A stretch of 64,000 nucleotides of DNA from Ochrobactrum quorumnocens (GTDB lineage: Bacteria; Pseudomonadota; Alphaproteobacteria; Rhizobiales; Rhizobiaceae): the NCBI RefSeq assembly GCF_002278035.1, contig NZ_CP022604.1:1488001-1552000 (forward strand), read 5' to 3'. A program made the translations under genes and the position numbers. The notes below the pieces were generated by a model, which worked only from the letters and a program-made list of their open reading frames with translations, was not told the origin of the DNA and did not search any database. This document shows, piece by piece, positions 40,850-49,537 of the stretch. How positions within the stretch are numbered: the stretch's first letter is position 1; every line of letters begins with the position of its first letter.

Positions 40850-42160
40850 TCACGCTTTGAGCGCACGCCCGACTGAACGATAATCCAGCCCGGTGCCAAC
40901 CACATCATCCGCCTTATAGACGTTACGCAGATCCATCAGCACCTTGCCTTCCATCACACTCGCGAGGCGCTTGAGATCAAGTGCACGGTAGGCATTCCAC
41001 TCGGTCAACAGTGCTACAACACCGGCGCCTTGTGCTGCCTCATAGGCAGAGCCGCACCACGTTACATCTGGCAGAACCGATTTTGCGGCCTCCATGGCTT
41101 CTGGGTCGTGCGCACGCACGGAAATCCCCGCCTTTTGAATAGCCGTCACGATATCGAGCGAAGGAGACTCGCGGATATCGTCCGTATTCGGTTTGAAAGC
41201 GATGCCCAGCACAGCAACAGTTTTAGTCCCGCTCTCGTGAGCAGCTGCAACAATCCGCTCCGCCATCGACTGTTTGCGCGCCTCGTTGACCGCAATCACT
41301 TCTTCGATCAGAGATTGTGGCGCATCGTATTTTTTACCTGTAGCCGCAAACGCGCGCGTATCTTTCGGGAAGCACGAGCCGCCAAAACCAGGACCCGCAT
41401 GCAGAAACTTTGAACCAATGCGGTTGTCCATACCAATGGCACGAGCAACTTCCTGCACATTGCCACCAGTTTTCTCGCAAAGATCAGCAACCTGATTGAT
41501 GAAGGTGACTTTCATCGCAAGAAAGGCGTTGGCCGCATATTTGATGATTTCAGCATTTTCCAATGATGTAACCACCATCGGCGTCTCACGCAGATAAAGC
41601 GGTCGGTAAAGCCGCTGCATAGCAGCCTTGCCGCGCTCGTCGTCAACACCGACCACAACGCGATCAGGACGCATGAAATCTTCAATTGCTGAACCTTCAC
41701 GCAGGAATTCAGGGTTTGAAACCATCGAAAATTGGACACCGGGACGTGCCGCAGCGATACGATCACGAATACGCGCATTGGTGCCGACAACGACGGTCGA
41801 CTTGATGACGACCACCGCACCCGGCTTCATGGCGGCTGCGATTTCATCGGCAGCCGCTTCAATATACTGCAAATCCGCCTCACCATCACCGCGTCGTGAC
41901 GGAGTACCGACAGCGATCAGGATCACATCTGCATCTGCAACACTGGTCGCAAGATCGGTACTGAACTCAAGCCGTCCGTCACGAATATTTCGCGCCATAA
42001 GCTCATCGAGCCCCGGTTCAAAAATCGTGACCTTGCCCGCGGTCAAGCGCTCGATGATCGACGGATTTTTGTCGACACAGGTGACGTGAAAGCCGAACTC
42101 GGCAAAACACACGCCCGAAACCAGACCCACATAGCCCGTTCCGATCATCGCCAGTTTCAT
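40850..42160 (-). CDS. ugd: UDP-glucose 6-dehydrogenase
   Basis: Oxidises UDP-glucose to UDP-glucuronate with two NAD+, a precursor for uronic acids in polysaccharides and lipid A. The 436-residue product has the N-terminal Rossmann motif MIGTGYVGLVSGVCFAEFG, VGTPSRRGDGEADL, SNPEFLREGSAIEDF, and the active-site GPGFGGSCFPKDTRAF with the catalytic Cys (about 265). AAAGGAC precedes the ATG. Confidence 0.95.
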   Translation of the reverse strand: MKLAMIGTGYVGLVSGVCFAEFGFHVTCVDKNPSIIERLTAGKVTIFEPGLDELMARNIRDGRLEFSTDLATSVADADVILIAVGTPSRRGDGEADLQYIEAAADEIAAAMKPGAVVVIKSTVVVGTNARIRDRIAAARPGVQFSMVSNPEFLREGSAIEDFMRPDRVVVGVDDERGKAAMQRLYRPLYLRETPMVVTSLENAEIIKYAANAFLAMKVTFINQVADLCEKTGGNVQEVARAIGMDNRIGSKFLHAGPGFGGSCFPKDTRAFAATGKKYDAPQSLIEEVIAVNEARKQSMAERIVAAAHESGTKTVAVLGIAFKPNTDDIRESPSLDIVTAIQKAGISVRAHDPEAMEAAKSVLPDVTWCGSAYEAAQGAGVVALLTEWNAYRALDLKRLASVMEGKVLMDLRNVYKADDVVGTGLDYRSVGRALKA

Positions 42161-42326
42161 GATTTGGTCCTTTTTCGTTTATCGCAGACCTGCGAAGATT
42201 CCGGTTATAGCCTGTCGAAAATGGTGATTTTCGAGAACCGGCGCGCAGCGTACCTAAAGGTACGCGAGCACCAGAAGAGCAGAAAAGTGACATTTGCAGA
42301 CGGCCAAAGCCAGAATATCGGTAGGT

Positions 42327-43013
42327 TCAGAGCCATTTATCGTAATCTGAGACAAGTAGATGTACCGGCTTCTCGTTTTCTTCAATATTTGAGAAGCGTC
42401 CGATCGGTTCGCGGAAAATATTATCCGTCAGATCGTCATTGACGGTCGATACTTCACCGATCAGCACGTCGCCACCCTCACCCCAGAAGGCGTGCCAGTT
42501 GCCCGGCAAAAGCGTCACACTTTCGCCTGGTGCAAGCTTGAGATGCGCGCCAGCTTTTTGCGTAACCAGACGACCGTCCGTCGCGACCGTGACCTCGGTT
42601 TCTTCATCCACGCTGCCGTCGGCGCGCGAATTGAAAAGCTCAAGCACCAGCGTACCACCACCACGATTGATGATGTCTTCTGCCTTCACCACATGGCGAT
42701 GCATTGGAGAAATCTGATTCTTGCGCGAAATCATGATCTTTTCGGCATAGAGCATACCGCCACCACGCTTGAGATCTTCAGCATTACCATTGCGCGTGGT
42801 GAAGAGAAACAGACCCAGATCGGCAAATTTGCCCTGACCGTAATCTGTAATGTCCCATCCGAGGCGACCGTCGAGAATTGCCTTCGCATCACTGGAAGTG
42901 CGTGTTTTCAGCTCTTCTGGCGACCAATAAGCAAAGGGAGGCATGATATAACCAAACGAGCGGATGAAAGCGTCGCTCTCGCGGATAATCTCATTAATTT
43001 CTGAACGTTTCAT
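42327..43013 (-). CDS. D-lyxose ketol-isomerase
   Basis: Interconverts D-lyxose and D-xylulose (and often D-mannose/D-fructose). The 228-residue cupin-fold product resembles the E. coli YdaE/LyxI-type isomerase: MKRSEINEIIRESDAFI, FAYWSPEELK, MISRKNQISPMHRHVVKAEDIINRGGG with metal-binding His and Glu, and LPGNWHAFWGEGGDVLIGEVSTVNDDLTDN. The start at ATG 43011-43013 has AGAGG upstream; a longer reading from 43109 is unlikely. No other pentose genes are adjacent. Confidence 0.85.
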   Translation of the reverse strand: MKRSEINEIIRESDAFIRSFGYIMPPFAYWSPEELKTRTSSDAKAILDGRLGWDITDYGQGKFADLGLFLFTTRNGNAEDLKRGGGMLYAEKIMISRKNQISPMHRHVVKAEDIINRGGGTLVLELFNSRADGSVDEETEVTVATDGRLVTQKAGAHLKLAPGESVTLLPGNWHAFWGEGGDVLIGEVSTVNDDLTDNIFREPIGRFSNIEENEKPVHLLVSDYDKWL

Positions 43014-43382
43014 GGCCTCTAAGCCTCCCATAGAATGAAACAGGATATATTTCGCAGTTTGGTAACTGCCTTTGAGTGCTCTTGGCAATCCCACAACAGA
43101 GAGTCTCACACAATTGCGAAGTCCAGCACCATTCTCAGCGCGTCATTTTGGCGTGTCGTCTTTACGCGAAAATCATGTCGCATCCCAATGCGCGTTTAGA
43201 ACATTTCAGTGATTGAATCATGACAACGGAAGCCAGTCTGAACAGAACCGAATGAACAGACAAGCCATTGAGATAACGGGAAAAGCCGTGCTTTCGGAAG
43301 ACAACGGGAACAGTCGGTCGAGCAAACGTCGCTGAGAGAACAGCGTCAGCACGACCTTGATACGGCACAAAGGTTCGATTCT
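43014..43382. other. Divergent intergenic region between the lyxose isomerase and Rieske oxygenase genes
   Basis: About 370 bases with no supported gene. It should carry promoters for both flanking genes. GGTTCGATTC near 43373 superficially resembles a tRNA T-loop but no cloverleaf surrounds it. Confidence 0.4.
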
Positions 43383-44630
43383 ATGGACGTTCGCAATGAA
43401 ATGCTGGGGCTTTTGACCGGGCGCGACCCAAATTTCAGCCTGGAACAGAAGTTTTACACTGATCCTGACTATTATAAGCTGGATCTGGAAAACATCTTTT
43501 ACCGCGACTGGCTGTTCGTCGGCCATGATTGCGAACTGCCGAAGACCGGCTCCTATATGACTGTGCAGGTTGGCGCCTATCCCGTCCTGATCGTGCGTGA
43601 TGCGCAGGGCGGTATTCGCGCATTCCACAATTCCTGCCGCCATCGCGGTTCGCGCATTTGTTCTGCCGAAAAAGGCACCACGGCAAAGCTCGTCTGCCCT
43701 TACCATCAGTGGACCTATGAACTGGATGGTCGCTTGCTGTTCGCCCGTCAGGTCGGCCCGGATTTCAAGCCGGCAGAATACGGTCTGAAGCACGTTCATT
43801 GCGAAACTGTCGCCGGCTATATCTATGTTTGTCTCGCTGACGAAGCACCTGACTTCAACAGCTTCCGCGCGCTTGTCGAGCCTTATCTCGCTCCGCACAG
43901 CATCAAGGAAGCCAAGGTCGCCTTTGAAAGCTCAATCATCGAGAAGGGTAATTGGAAGCTGGTATGGGAAAATAACCGTGAGTGCTATCACTGTGCGGCC
44001 AACCATCCAGAACTCTGCCGTACCTATCCTGAAGCACCTAGCGCAACCGGCGTTCAGGGTGTGATGGAAGACCCGGAAATCAACCAGCTCTGGAAAAACT
44101 GTGCTTCAATTGGTCTACCTGCTGAATTCAACATGTCGGAAGACGGGCGCTATCGCATCACTCGCATTCCGCTGCTACGCGACGCCGTGAGCTATACCAT
44201 GTCAGGTAAGCCTGCCGTTAAGAAGCCATTGAGCGATAAAGTTGCTGGTGACACCAATATCGGCGCCATGCTGCTCTTCAACTATCCGTCCACATGGAAC
44301 CATCTGATGGTGGATCACGCCATCTCCTTCCGCGTGCTGCCAATCAGTGCCGAAGAAACAATGGTCACAACCAAGTGGCTGGTCCACAAGGATGCCGTTG
44401 AAGGCGTTGATTACGACCTCGATGAGCTGACGCATGTCTGGATTCAGACCAACGACCAGGACCGTCAGATCGTGGAAGAGAACGCGGTCGGCATCCGATC
44501 GCCCGCTTACCAGCCCGGCCCATATTCGGTCGAGCACGAAGGCGGAGTGATGCAGTTCCTCGAATGGTACACCAACACCATCACGCCTCGCCTGAAAGGC
44601 GAAGCCGCAAAGCTTAGCCGCGTAGCCTGA
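43383..44630 (+). CDS. gbcA: Rieske oxygenase large subunit, glycine betaine or stachydrine demethylase type
   Basis: Oxygenase component that uses O2 and electrons from the neighbouring reductase to N-demethylate a betaine. The 415-residue product has the Rieske cluster ligands Cys85-x-His87 and Cys105-x2-His108 and the mononuclear iron site in ENNRECYHCAANHPEL (His203, His208). The ECYHC context is typical of the GbcA/Stc2 group rather than aromatic-ring dioxygenases. GbcA acts on glycine betaine and Stc2 on stachydrine (proline betaine); sequence alone does not separate these confidently. AAAGG lies before the ATG. Confidence 0.82.
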   Translation: MDVRNEMLGLLTGRDPNFSLEQKFYTDPDYYKLDLENIFYRDWLFVGHDCELPKTGSYMTVQVGAYPVLIVRDAQGGIRAFHNSCRHRGSRICSAEKGTTAKLVCPYHQWTYELDGRLLFARQVGPDFKPAEYGLKHVHCETVAGYIYVCLADEAPDFNSFRALVEPYLAPHSIKEAKVAFESSIIEKGNWKLVWENNRECYHCAANHPELCRTYPEAPSATGVQGVMEDPEINQLWKNCASIGLPAEFNMSEDGRYRITRIPLLRDAVSYTMSGKPAVKKPLSDKVAGDTNIGAMLLFNYPSTWNHLMVDHAISFRVLPISAEETMVTTKWLVHKDAVEGVDYDLDELTHVWIQTNDQDRQIVEENAVGIRSPAYQPGPYSVEHEGGVMQFLEWYTNTITPRLKGEAAKLSRVA

Positions 44631-44637
44631 ACTAAAA

Positions 44638-44680
44638 GCGTATCCCGAAAAGCGTAAAACGGTTTTCGGAAGAAGATGCG
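44638..44680. repeat. Short hairpin repeat between gbcA and gbcB
   Basis: Inner arms CCGAAAA (44645-44651) and TTTTCGG (44663-44669) with outer GCGTATC/GATGCG. It belongs to the same family as the unit at 21654. It lies in the 83-base gap between two cooperating genes, so it may adjust their relative expression. Confidence 0.65.
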
Positions 44681-44713
44681 CCTAAAATAAAGCAATAGAG
44701 AAGTGAGAAGGCC

Positions 44714-45832
44714 ATGCAGCCTCTGAAATATCTGGACGAGATGCTGCCGTGGAACGACAGGTTGCAGATGCTTCAATGCATCTCAGCTATCGAAGAAGCG
44801 CCGGACGTTATGACCTTCTCCTTCAAAACACAGGACGACAACTGGTTTCGCTATACGCCGGGACAGTTCATCACGCTCGAACTTCCAATCGAGCGGTCCG
44901 ATGGGCTTGGACCGGTGTTGCGCACATATACGCTCTCATCCACGCCTTCACGGCCCTATCATATTTCGGTTACGGTCAAGGCACAGAAAGACAGCATCGG
45001 CACCCGCTGGATGCTCGATAATCTGCGTCCGCCGATGACGATCAAGGCCTATGGTCCAAATGGCGACTTCTCGCTCGCCAATCATCCAAGCGAGAAATAC
45101 CTGTTCATTTCGGCTGGTTCAGGCATCACACCTATGGTGTCAATGACCCGCTGGCTTTTCGATTGTGCACCGGCAACCGATGTAGCCTTCATCAACTGCG
45201 CGCGCACCCCCGATGACATTATCTTCCGCAAAGAACTGGAACTTCTTTCCGGCCGCATGGAAGCCATGCATCTTGCCTTCATCGTGGAACAGTCTTCTGC
45301 GCGCCATGTCTGGCTCGGCCTTCATGGCCGCATCGATCATGCACGACTGGAGTTGCTGGCACCTGACTTCCTGCATCGCAAGGTATTCTGCTGTGGGCCA
45401 GAGCCGTTCATGAACGGTGTGCGTGGTCTGCTGGAACAATCCGGCTTCGATATGACCAACTATCATCAGGAGAGTTTTCAGCCTGCGACGGAAATCTCTG
45501 CAGTACCGGTGCCATCCTCACTTGCAGCAACCACCAACACACCAACCGCGCCGGTTGCACCGGCGGTTGCTCCAGCCAGCGTCGTCTTTAGCCTTTCCGG
45601 CGTTGAAGTCGAATGCACAGAAAACGACACTATCCTGCTTGCAGCCCGCAATGGTGGATTGAAGATCCCGAGCGCCTGCGAGTTCGGCATTTGCGGAACC
45701 TGCAAAGTTAAATGCGTCGGTGGGGAAACCGAGATGACGCATAATGGAGGCATTCGCGATGACGAAATCGCTGAAGGCTATATTCTCGCCTGCTGCAGCC
45801 GCCCACGTGGTCGTGTCGAAATTGATGCGTAG
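44714..45832 (+). CDS. gbcB: Rieske oxygenase reductase: FNR-type domain plus 2Fe-2S ferredoxin
   Basis: Electron-transfer partner of the upstream oxygenase. The 372-residue product has an FAD-binding domain (VLRTYTLSSTPS, about residues 75-86), an NAD(P)H domain (ISAGSGITPMVSMTRWL, FCCGPEPFMNGVRGLLEQSGF), a low-complexity Ala/Pro/Thr linker (about 260-285), and a C-terminal plant-type 2Fe-2S domain with ACEFGICGTCKVKC and a distal Cys in YILACCSRP. Domain order fits GbcB of Pseudomonas. GAGAAGG precedes the ATG. Confidence 0.85.
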   Translation: MQPLKYLDEMLPWNDRLQMLQCISAIEEAPDVMTFSFKTQDDNWFRYTPGQFITLELPIERSDGLGPVLRTYTLSSTPSRPYHISVTVKAQKDSIGTRWMLDNLRPPMTIKAYGPNGDFSLANHPSEKYLFISAGSGITPMVSMTRWLFDCAPATDVAFINCARTPDDIIFRKELELLSGRMEAMHLAFIVEQSSARHVWLGLHGRIDHARLELLAPDFLHRKVFCCGPEPFMNGVRGLLEQSGFDMTNYHQESFQPATEISAVPVPSSLAATTNTPTAPVAPAVAPASVVFSLSGVEVECTENDTILLAARNGGLKIPSACEFGICGTCKVKCVGGETEMTHNGGIRDDEIAEGYILACCSRPRGRVEIDA

Positions 45833-45876
45833 AGCGTTTCCATTTTTGACTTAACGAAGGAAACGCTCACTTTTTT
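45832..45876 (+). terminator. Hairpin terminator of the gbcAB-like pair
   Basis: GAGCGTTTCC (45832-45841) pairs with GGAAACGCTC (45859-45868), overlapping the gbcB stop, and is followed by ACTTTTTT. The long 17-base loop suggests it derives from the dispersed repeat family. Confidence 0.7.
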
Positions 45877-45968
45877 ACGCCTTATCCGATGCATCGAAGC
45901 AGGATCGGAAATCAGTCCACTGGACTGATTTTTCCGCGTAGGCGCTGCGCACTTTTACTGGAAATGCT

Positions 45969-46190
45969 TTAAGCTTTCTTCAGAAATTCAGTGCGCAGCA
46001 CAAGGCCTTTGACCTGCTTGGTGCTGCAATCAACTTCATCCGGGTTTCCCGTCAAACGAATACCTTTGACCAACGTACCGCGCTTGAGCGTGGTTGACGT
46101 GCCTTTGACCTTCAAATCCTTAATCAGCGTAACAGAATCGCCGTCATTCAGCTGCGCTCCGTTGCTATCGCGCGTGATTACATCCGTCAT
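45969..46190 (-). CDS. YjdM/PhnA-like SH3 domain protein
   Basis: A 73-residue protein matching the C-terminal part of PhnA/YjdM: ITRDSNGAQLNDGDSVTLIKDLKVKGTS and LKRGTLVKGIRLT. The N-terminal zinc ribbon of full-length YjdM is absent, as in many rhizobial copies; the two Cys that remain do not make a ribbon. Despite the name, the family has no established role in phosphonate use. AGGGG is before the ATG. Confidence 0.85.
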   Translation of the reverse strand: MTDVITRDSNGAQLNDGDSVTLIKDLKVKGTSTTLKRGTLVKGIRLTGNPDEVDCSTKQVKGLVLRTEFLKKA

Positions 46191-46210
46191 GATTATCCCC
46201 TGTGGCCTCA

Positions 46211-46253
46211 GAGCTTATTGCGAAAAATGTGAAACAATTTTCCGGATACGCTC
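46211..46253. repeat. Short hairpin repeat
   Basis: GAGC...GCTC outer arms with inner CGAAAAA/TTTTCCG. It is a diverged member of the dispersed hairpin family, in the promoter region between the YjdM-like gene and pncA. Confidence 0.5.
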
Positions 46254-46367
46254 TCAACAAAATTGGTCGGTAGCACCAAAGACAATGTAATACCAGAACA
46301 TGGATATTCGCTGGTATGGGCCTGCGCTGCTGACTATAGTTGGCTCAAAGCAGTCAGGAGCAATTTT

Positions 46368-46997
46368 ATGATTGGTCACGCCCTTCTCGTCGTTGATGTG
46401 CAAAATGATTTCTGCCCCGGCGGCGCACTTGCCGTCGATAAAGGCGATGAAATTCTACCCGCAATCAACCGGCTGATCGATGAGAGTGAGCATGTCATTC
46501 TGACACAGGACTGGCACCCGGCAGGCCATTCCAGCTTCGCAACAAGCCATCCGGGTAAACAGCCTTACGACACAGTCGATATGGCCTATGGTCGGCAGAC
46601 ATTATGGCCGGATCATTGCGTTCAAGGCACCCATGGCGCGGATTTTCACCCTGATCTGCAATGGACGCGTGCGCAACTGGTTATCCGCAAGGGTTTTCGC
46701 ATCGGCGTCGACAGCTATTCGGCATTTTTTGAGAACGATCACCAGACCCCGACCGGCCTCGCAGGGTATCTGCGCGAACGCAATATCAGTTCTCTGACAC
46801 TCGCAGGACTAGCCACTGATTTCTGCGTTGCCTATTCCGCACTCGACGCAATTTCACATGGCTTTCAGGTGCGTGTTCGGCTTGATGCCTGTCGCGGTAT
46901 CGACATAGGCGGCTCTATCAATGCCATGCTTGAGAAAATGCAAAAGGCGGGCGTTGAGTTCATCAATCAACCCGCCCTTGCATCGCATTTGCTCTAA
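46368..46997 (+). CDS. pncA: Nicotinamidase/pyrazinamidase
   Basis: Deamidates nicotinamide to nicotinate for NAD salvage; also hydrolyses pyrazinamide. The 209-residue isochorismatase-fold protein has VVDVQNDFCPGGAL with catalytic Asp10, the metal-binding QDWHPAGHSSFA, the catalytic Lys in VIRKGF, and the nucleophile Cys in LATDFCVAYSALDA. The ATG at 46368 has GGAG seven bases upstream; the frame extends to 46263 without a site. Confidence 0.93.
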   Translation: MIGHALLVVDVQNDFCPGGALAVDKGDEILPAINRLIDESEHVILTQDWHPAGHSSFATSHPGKQPYDTVDMAYGRQTLWPDHCVQGTHGADFHPDLQWTRAQLVIRKGFRIGVDSYSAFFENDHQTPTGLAGYLRERNISSLTLAGLATDFCVAYSALDAISHGFQVRVRLDACRGIDIGGSINAMLEKMQKAGVEFINQPALASHLL

Positions 46998-47498
46998 TTA
47001 TTTTTCGATCTCGCCATCAGGCAGAACGACATAAATCAACACGGCAATGATGGTGATGAAGAAGCGGAACGCGGATTCAATACCGTTCCATGTGGATGAC
47101 ATCCACATGCCGAACCATTCGCCACCAATCGACATGAAGCCAACCTGCCAGACAAGAAAGCCCAGTGAGAGACCGGCAATCGCCCATTTCTTGGAGCGAT
47201 TGAAACTACCGGCATCACCACCCAGACGACCGAGCATCGCAAATGCTCCAATCCAGCATAGGATCGCCGTCACAGTTTCAGCGGCAATGATCAAAATGTA
47301 CCCGGCATTGTGCAGGAAATTGCTGTCAATGGCGCGATATTTGATCGTCGCGTCGGGGAAAATCGTATCCATGAGCAGAACATGCTGCACGAATGCGAAA
47401 TTACTGCCGTAGTCGGTAATATTGCCAAAAGAAACGAGTGTGGCGAAGAAGGCGATTGCCGCAACGAATGCGGTCTTGCTCAAACGAGTAACGACCAT
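46998..47498 (-). CDS. DUF2165 family small membrane protein
   Basis: A 166-residue predicted inner-membrane protein with four hydrophobic segments, recognised as DUF2165 from SFGNITDYGSNFAFVQHVLLMDTIF and FLVWQVGFMSIGGEWFGMWMS. Function unknown. The start at ATG 47498 has GGAGAGGGG upstream. Its stop codon directly abuts the pncA stop with no spacer, so the two convergent transcripts must overlap or end inside each other. Confidence 0.82.
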   Translation of the reverse strand: MVVTRLSKTAFVAAIAFFATLVSFGNITDYGSNFAFVQHVLLMDTIFPDATIKYRAIDSNFLHNAGYILIIAAETVTAILCWIGAFAMLGRLGGDAGSFNRSKKWAIAGLSLGFLVWQVGFMSIGGEWFGMWMSSTWNGIESAFRFFITIIAVLIYVVLPDGEIEK

Positions 47499-47625
47499 GG
47501 AAGACCCCTCTCCAGAAAAGTCGCAGCCGCAATCTTTTCGAGACTTGCGGCATATGCTGATACGCTCTGGCGATAGCACCATAAGCGCATCAAGGCTCGC
47601 TAACTCTTTCGATTCGGTCAAGAGA

Positions 47626-47680
47626 GCATTGCCAGCAAAAATGCCAAGCGGTTTTGCGTAGGATAATGCGTAAAAAACAA
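47626..47680. repeat. Dispersed repeat, GCGAAGCGGTTTTGCGT type
   Basis: GCATTGCCAGCAAAAATGCC, AAGCGGTTTTGCGT and GCGTAAAAAACAA match, with a few differences, the units at 49431 and 51797. It runs into the A-rich side of the terminator of the DUF475 gene. Confidence 0.7.
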
Positions 47681-47705
47681 AAAAGGCGGCTCGAAGCCGC
47701 CTTTT
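47672..47705 (-). terminator. Rho-independent terminator of the DUF475 gene
   Basis: An 11-base-pair stem AAAAGGCGGCT/AGCCGCCTTTT with a CGA loop; on the minus strand it is followed by TTGTTTTTTA. Confidence 0.85.
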
Positions 47706-47726
47706 AGTGGCTTTTAACCCCGGGCT

Positions 47727-48794
47727 TTAATGCAGCGCGGCCTCATCTGCCTCTTTCTGCCACTCCGGATTATTCTTGTTGAAGCGGATCGAGGACACAA
47801 GAGAGAGGCCGATTAGCACAGCGCCGATCAAGCCGGTGATGACTTCCGGAATGTGCACCAGCGTCTGCACATACATGATCACGGCCAACACCAGGATGGC
47901 GTAAAATGCGCCGTGCTCAAGATAGCGATACTGACCAAGTGTCTTGCGCTCGACCAGCATGATGGTGAGCGAGCGAACATAGAACGCACCAATGCCAAGG
48001 CCAATCGCGATAACGAAGAGATTAGTCGTCAGTGCAAAGGCACCGATAACACCATCGAACGAGAAACTGGCATCAAGCACTTCAAGATAGATGAAGGCAC
48101 CAAGACCGCCGCGATGGACCATATCCACCTGTTCCTGCGAAGCGTCCAGCACCTCGCCTAAGCCTTCAACGGCCAGAAAGGTCAACAGGCCGAACAGCGC
48201 CGCGACCAGGAATGTGTGCGAATGCTCGGCATCGAGCTGATAGGAGAAGAACAGGATCAGCGCGATGGCAACGCCGATTTCAACGCCTTGAACCGATGCG
48301 AATTTTGACATGCGGCTCTCAATGATCTTGACCCAATGCACGTCTTTTTCGACATCGAAGAAGTATTTCATGCCGACCATCAGCAGGAATGTGCCGCCAA
48401 AGGCTGCGATACCTGTGTGGGATTCCGCGATCACCCGCGCATATTCATTTGGCTGCCATATAGCGAGTTTCAGCGCCGAAATCGGATCTGTCCACATGGC
48501 AACCGCAACGATTGCGAGCGGAAAGATGATACGCATGCCGAAGACGGCAATAATGATACCCCAGGTCAAAAAACGATGCTGCCACTCAGGCGTCATATCG
48601 CGCAGGATGCGCGCATTAACGATGGCATTATCGAATGAAAGGGAGATTTCTAGCACACTCAATACCGCACAAATGATGAAGACAGAAACCATGCCTCCAA
48701 CAGTGCCAGTCGTCGAGTATCCAAGCCAGAGAGCGCAGAGAAGTCCAATGACCGTGAAAAATGCAGGCCAAATGAAATACTTATAAGTGGTCAT
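47727..48794 (-). CDS. DUF475/TerC-superfamily membrane protein
   Basis: A 355-residue protein with about nine hydrophobic segments. It contains the two acidic membrane motifs of the TerC superfamily, LEISLSFDNAIVNARIL (about residues 48-64) and LEVLDASFSFDGVIGAF (about 238-254). TerC relatives (Alx, MntP-like YoaE) are linked to metal, mainly manganese, efflux; tellurite resistance is only a historical label. It has its own terminator and stands alone. Confidence 0.85.
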   Translation of the reverse strand: MTTYKYFIWPAFFTVIGLLCALWLGYSTTGTVGGMVSVFIICAVLSVLEISLSFDNAIVNARILRDMTPEWQHRFLTWGIIIAVFGMRIIFPLAIVAVAMWTDPISALKLAIWQPNEYARVIAESHTGIAAFGGTFLLMVGMKYFFDVEKDVHWVKIIESRMSKFASVQGVEIGVAIALILFFSYQLDAEHSHTFLVAALFGLLTFLAVEGLGEVLDASQEQVDMVHRGGLGAFIYLEVLDASFSFDGVIGAFALTTNLFVIAIGLGIGAFYVRSLTIMLVERKTLGQYRYLEHGAFYAILVLAVIMYVQTLVHIPEVITGLIGAVLIGLSLVSSIRFNKNNPEWQKEADEAALH

Positions 48795-49078
48795 CGCGAA
48801 CCATTGTTTTTTATGTTTATGAGGCAGGCTGAACTACCGGTCCGACAATGCGCTGGGCCGACGGCGCTTCTCCTGCGGCGCAATAGCTTATGTAAGAAGC
48901 GGACGGATCGGGGACAAGGAAGATCGTGGCCAAATTTTGTTCACGAAAAAAAGCAAAGCTCAAGATTGCGTGATCGATCAAGAGGGCGCAACTTTTCAGC
49001 AAAACGTCACATGGCAATTATCGCGATTTGTCATAGACTTATCGTCAGAACTCATCTGGAATGAAGAGGACGATTGCC

Positions 49079-49378
49079 ATGATAACAGGACCGCAATGCC
49101 GCGCTGCACGTGCACTGGTGGAATTCACGCGGGAGCGGCTAGCCCAGCTTTCGGGCATTGATGCTAAGATAATCGAGCATTTTGAACGAAAGATCGGCTC
49201 TCCGTCCGATGAGCAGATTCAAACCCTGCAGGATACGCTCGAGAAAGTTGGTGCGCAGTTCATATGGGAGAATGGCGGCGGACTTGGCGTGAGGCTGAAA
49301 TTCAATCGCTCTGAATCAAAGCGCATTGCAAATATGGAAAATGAAGGCGGCGTCGTTGGCTACGACGACGTTCCCTGA
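49079..49378 (+). CDS. Small XRE-type helix-turn-helix regulator
   Basis: A 99-residue protein beginning MITGPQCRAARALVEFTRERLAQLSGI, a Cro/C1-type helix-turn-helix (about residues 5-60), then a short C-terminal strand region VGAQFIWENGGGLGVRLKF typical of a small rhizobial family. Target unknown. The frame is open to ATG 49061, six codons upstream; the internal ATG fits the family start better. Followed by its own terminator. Confidence 0.8.
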   Translation: MITGPQCRAARALVEFTRERLAQLSGIDAKIIEHFERKIGSPSDEQIQTLQDTLEKVGAQFIWENGGGLGVRLKFNRSESKRIANMENEGGVVGYDDVP

Positions 49379-49386
49379 CAAAGGCA

Positions 49387-49417
49387 AAAGGGCGACCTCT
49401 CGGGTCGCCCTTTGTTT
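49387..49417 (+). terminator. Rho-independent terminator of the XRE-type gene
   Basis: An 11-base-pair stem AAAGGGCGACC/GGTCGCCCTTT with a five-base loop, followed by GTTTC. Confidence 0.8.
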
Positions 49418-49430
49418 CAACGAGAACTAA

Positions 49431-49535
49431 AGCATTTTCAGCAAAAAGTGCGAAGCGGTTTTGCGTGAGGCAAATGCGTAAAAACAAATAGTTACAGCGG
49501 TTCCAACGATTCAGTCTTAACTGGAACCGCTGTAA
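49431..49535. repeat. Composite dispersed repeat (two hairpin modules)
   Basis: The first module (GCATTTTCAGCAAAAAGTGC, GAAGCGGTTTTGCGT, GCGTAAAAACAAAT) matches 47626 and 51797. The second is a hairpin with 13-base perfect arms TTACAGCGGTTCC/GGAACCGCTGTAA and an 18-base loop, three bases from the stop of the hydrolase gene. The same two-module order recurs at 51797-51900. Confidence 0.8.
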
Positions 49536-49537
49536 GC

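Noticed and set aside
43360..43382. GGTTCGATTC resembling a tRNA T-loop
   Set aside because: No acceptor stem, anticodon arm or D-loop can be folded around it; it is the 5' leader of the Rieske oxygenase gene.
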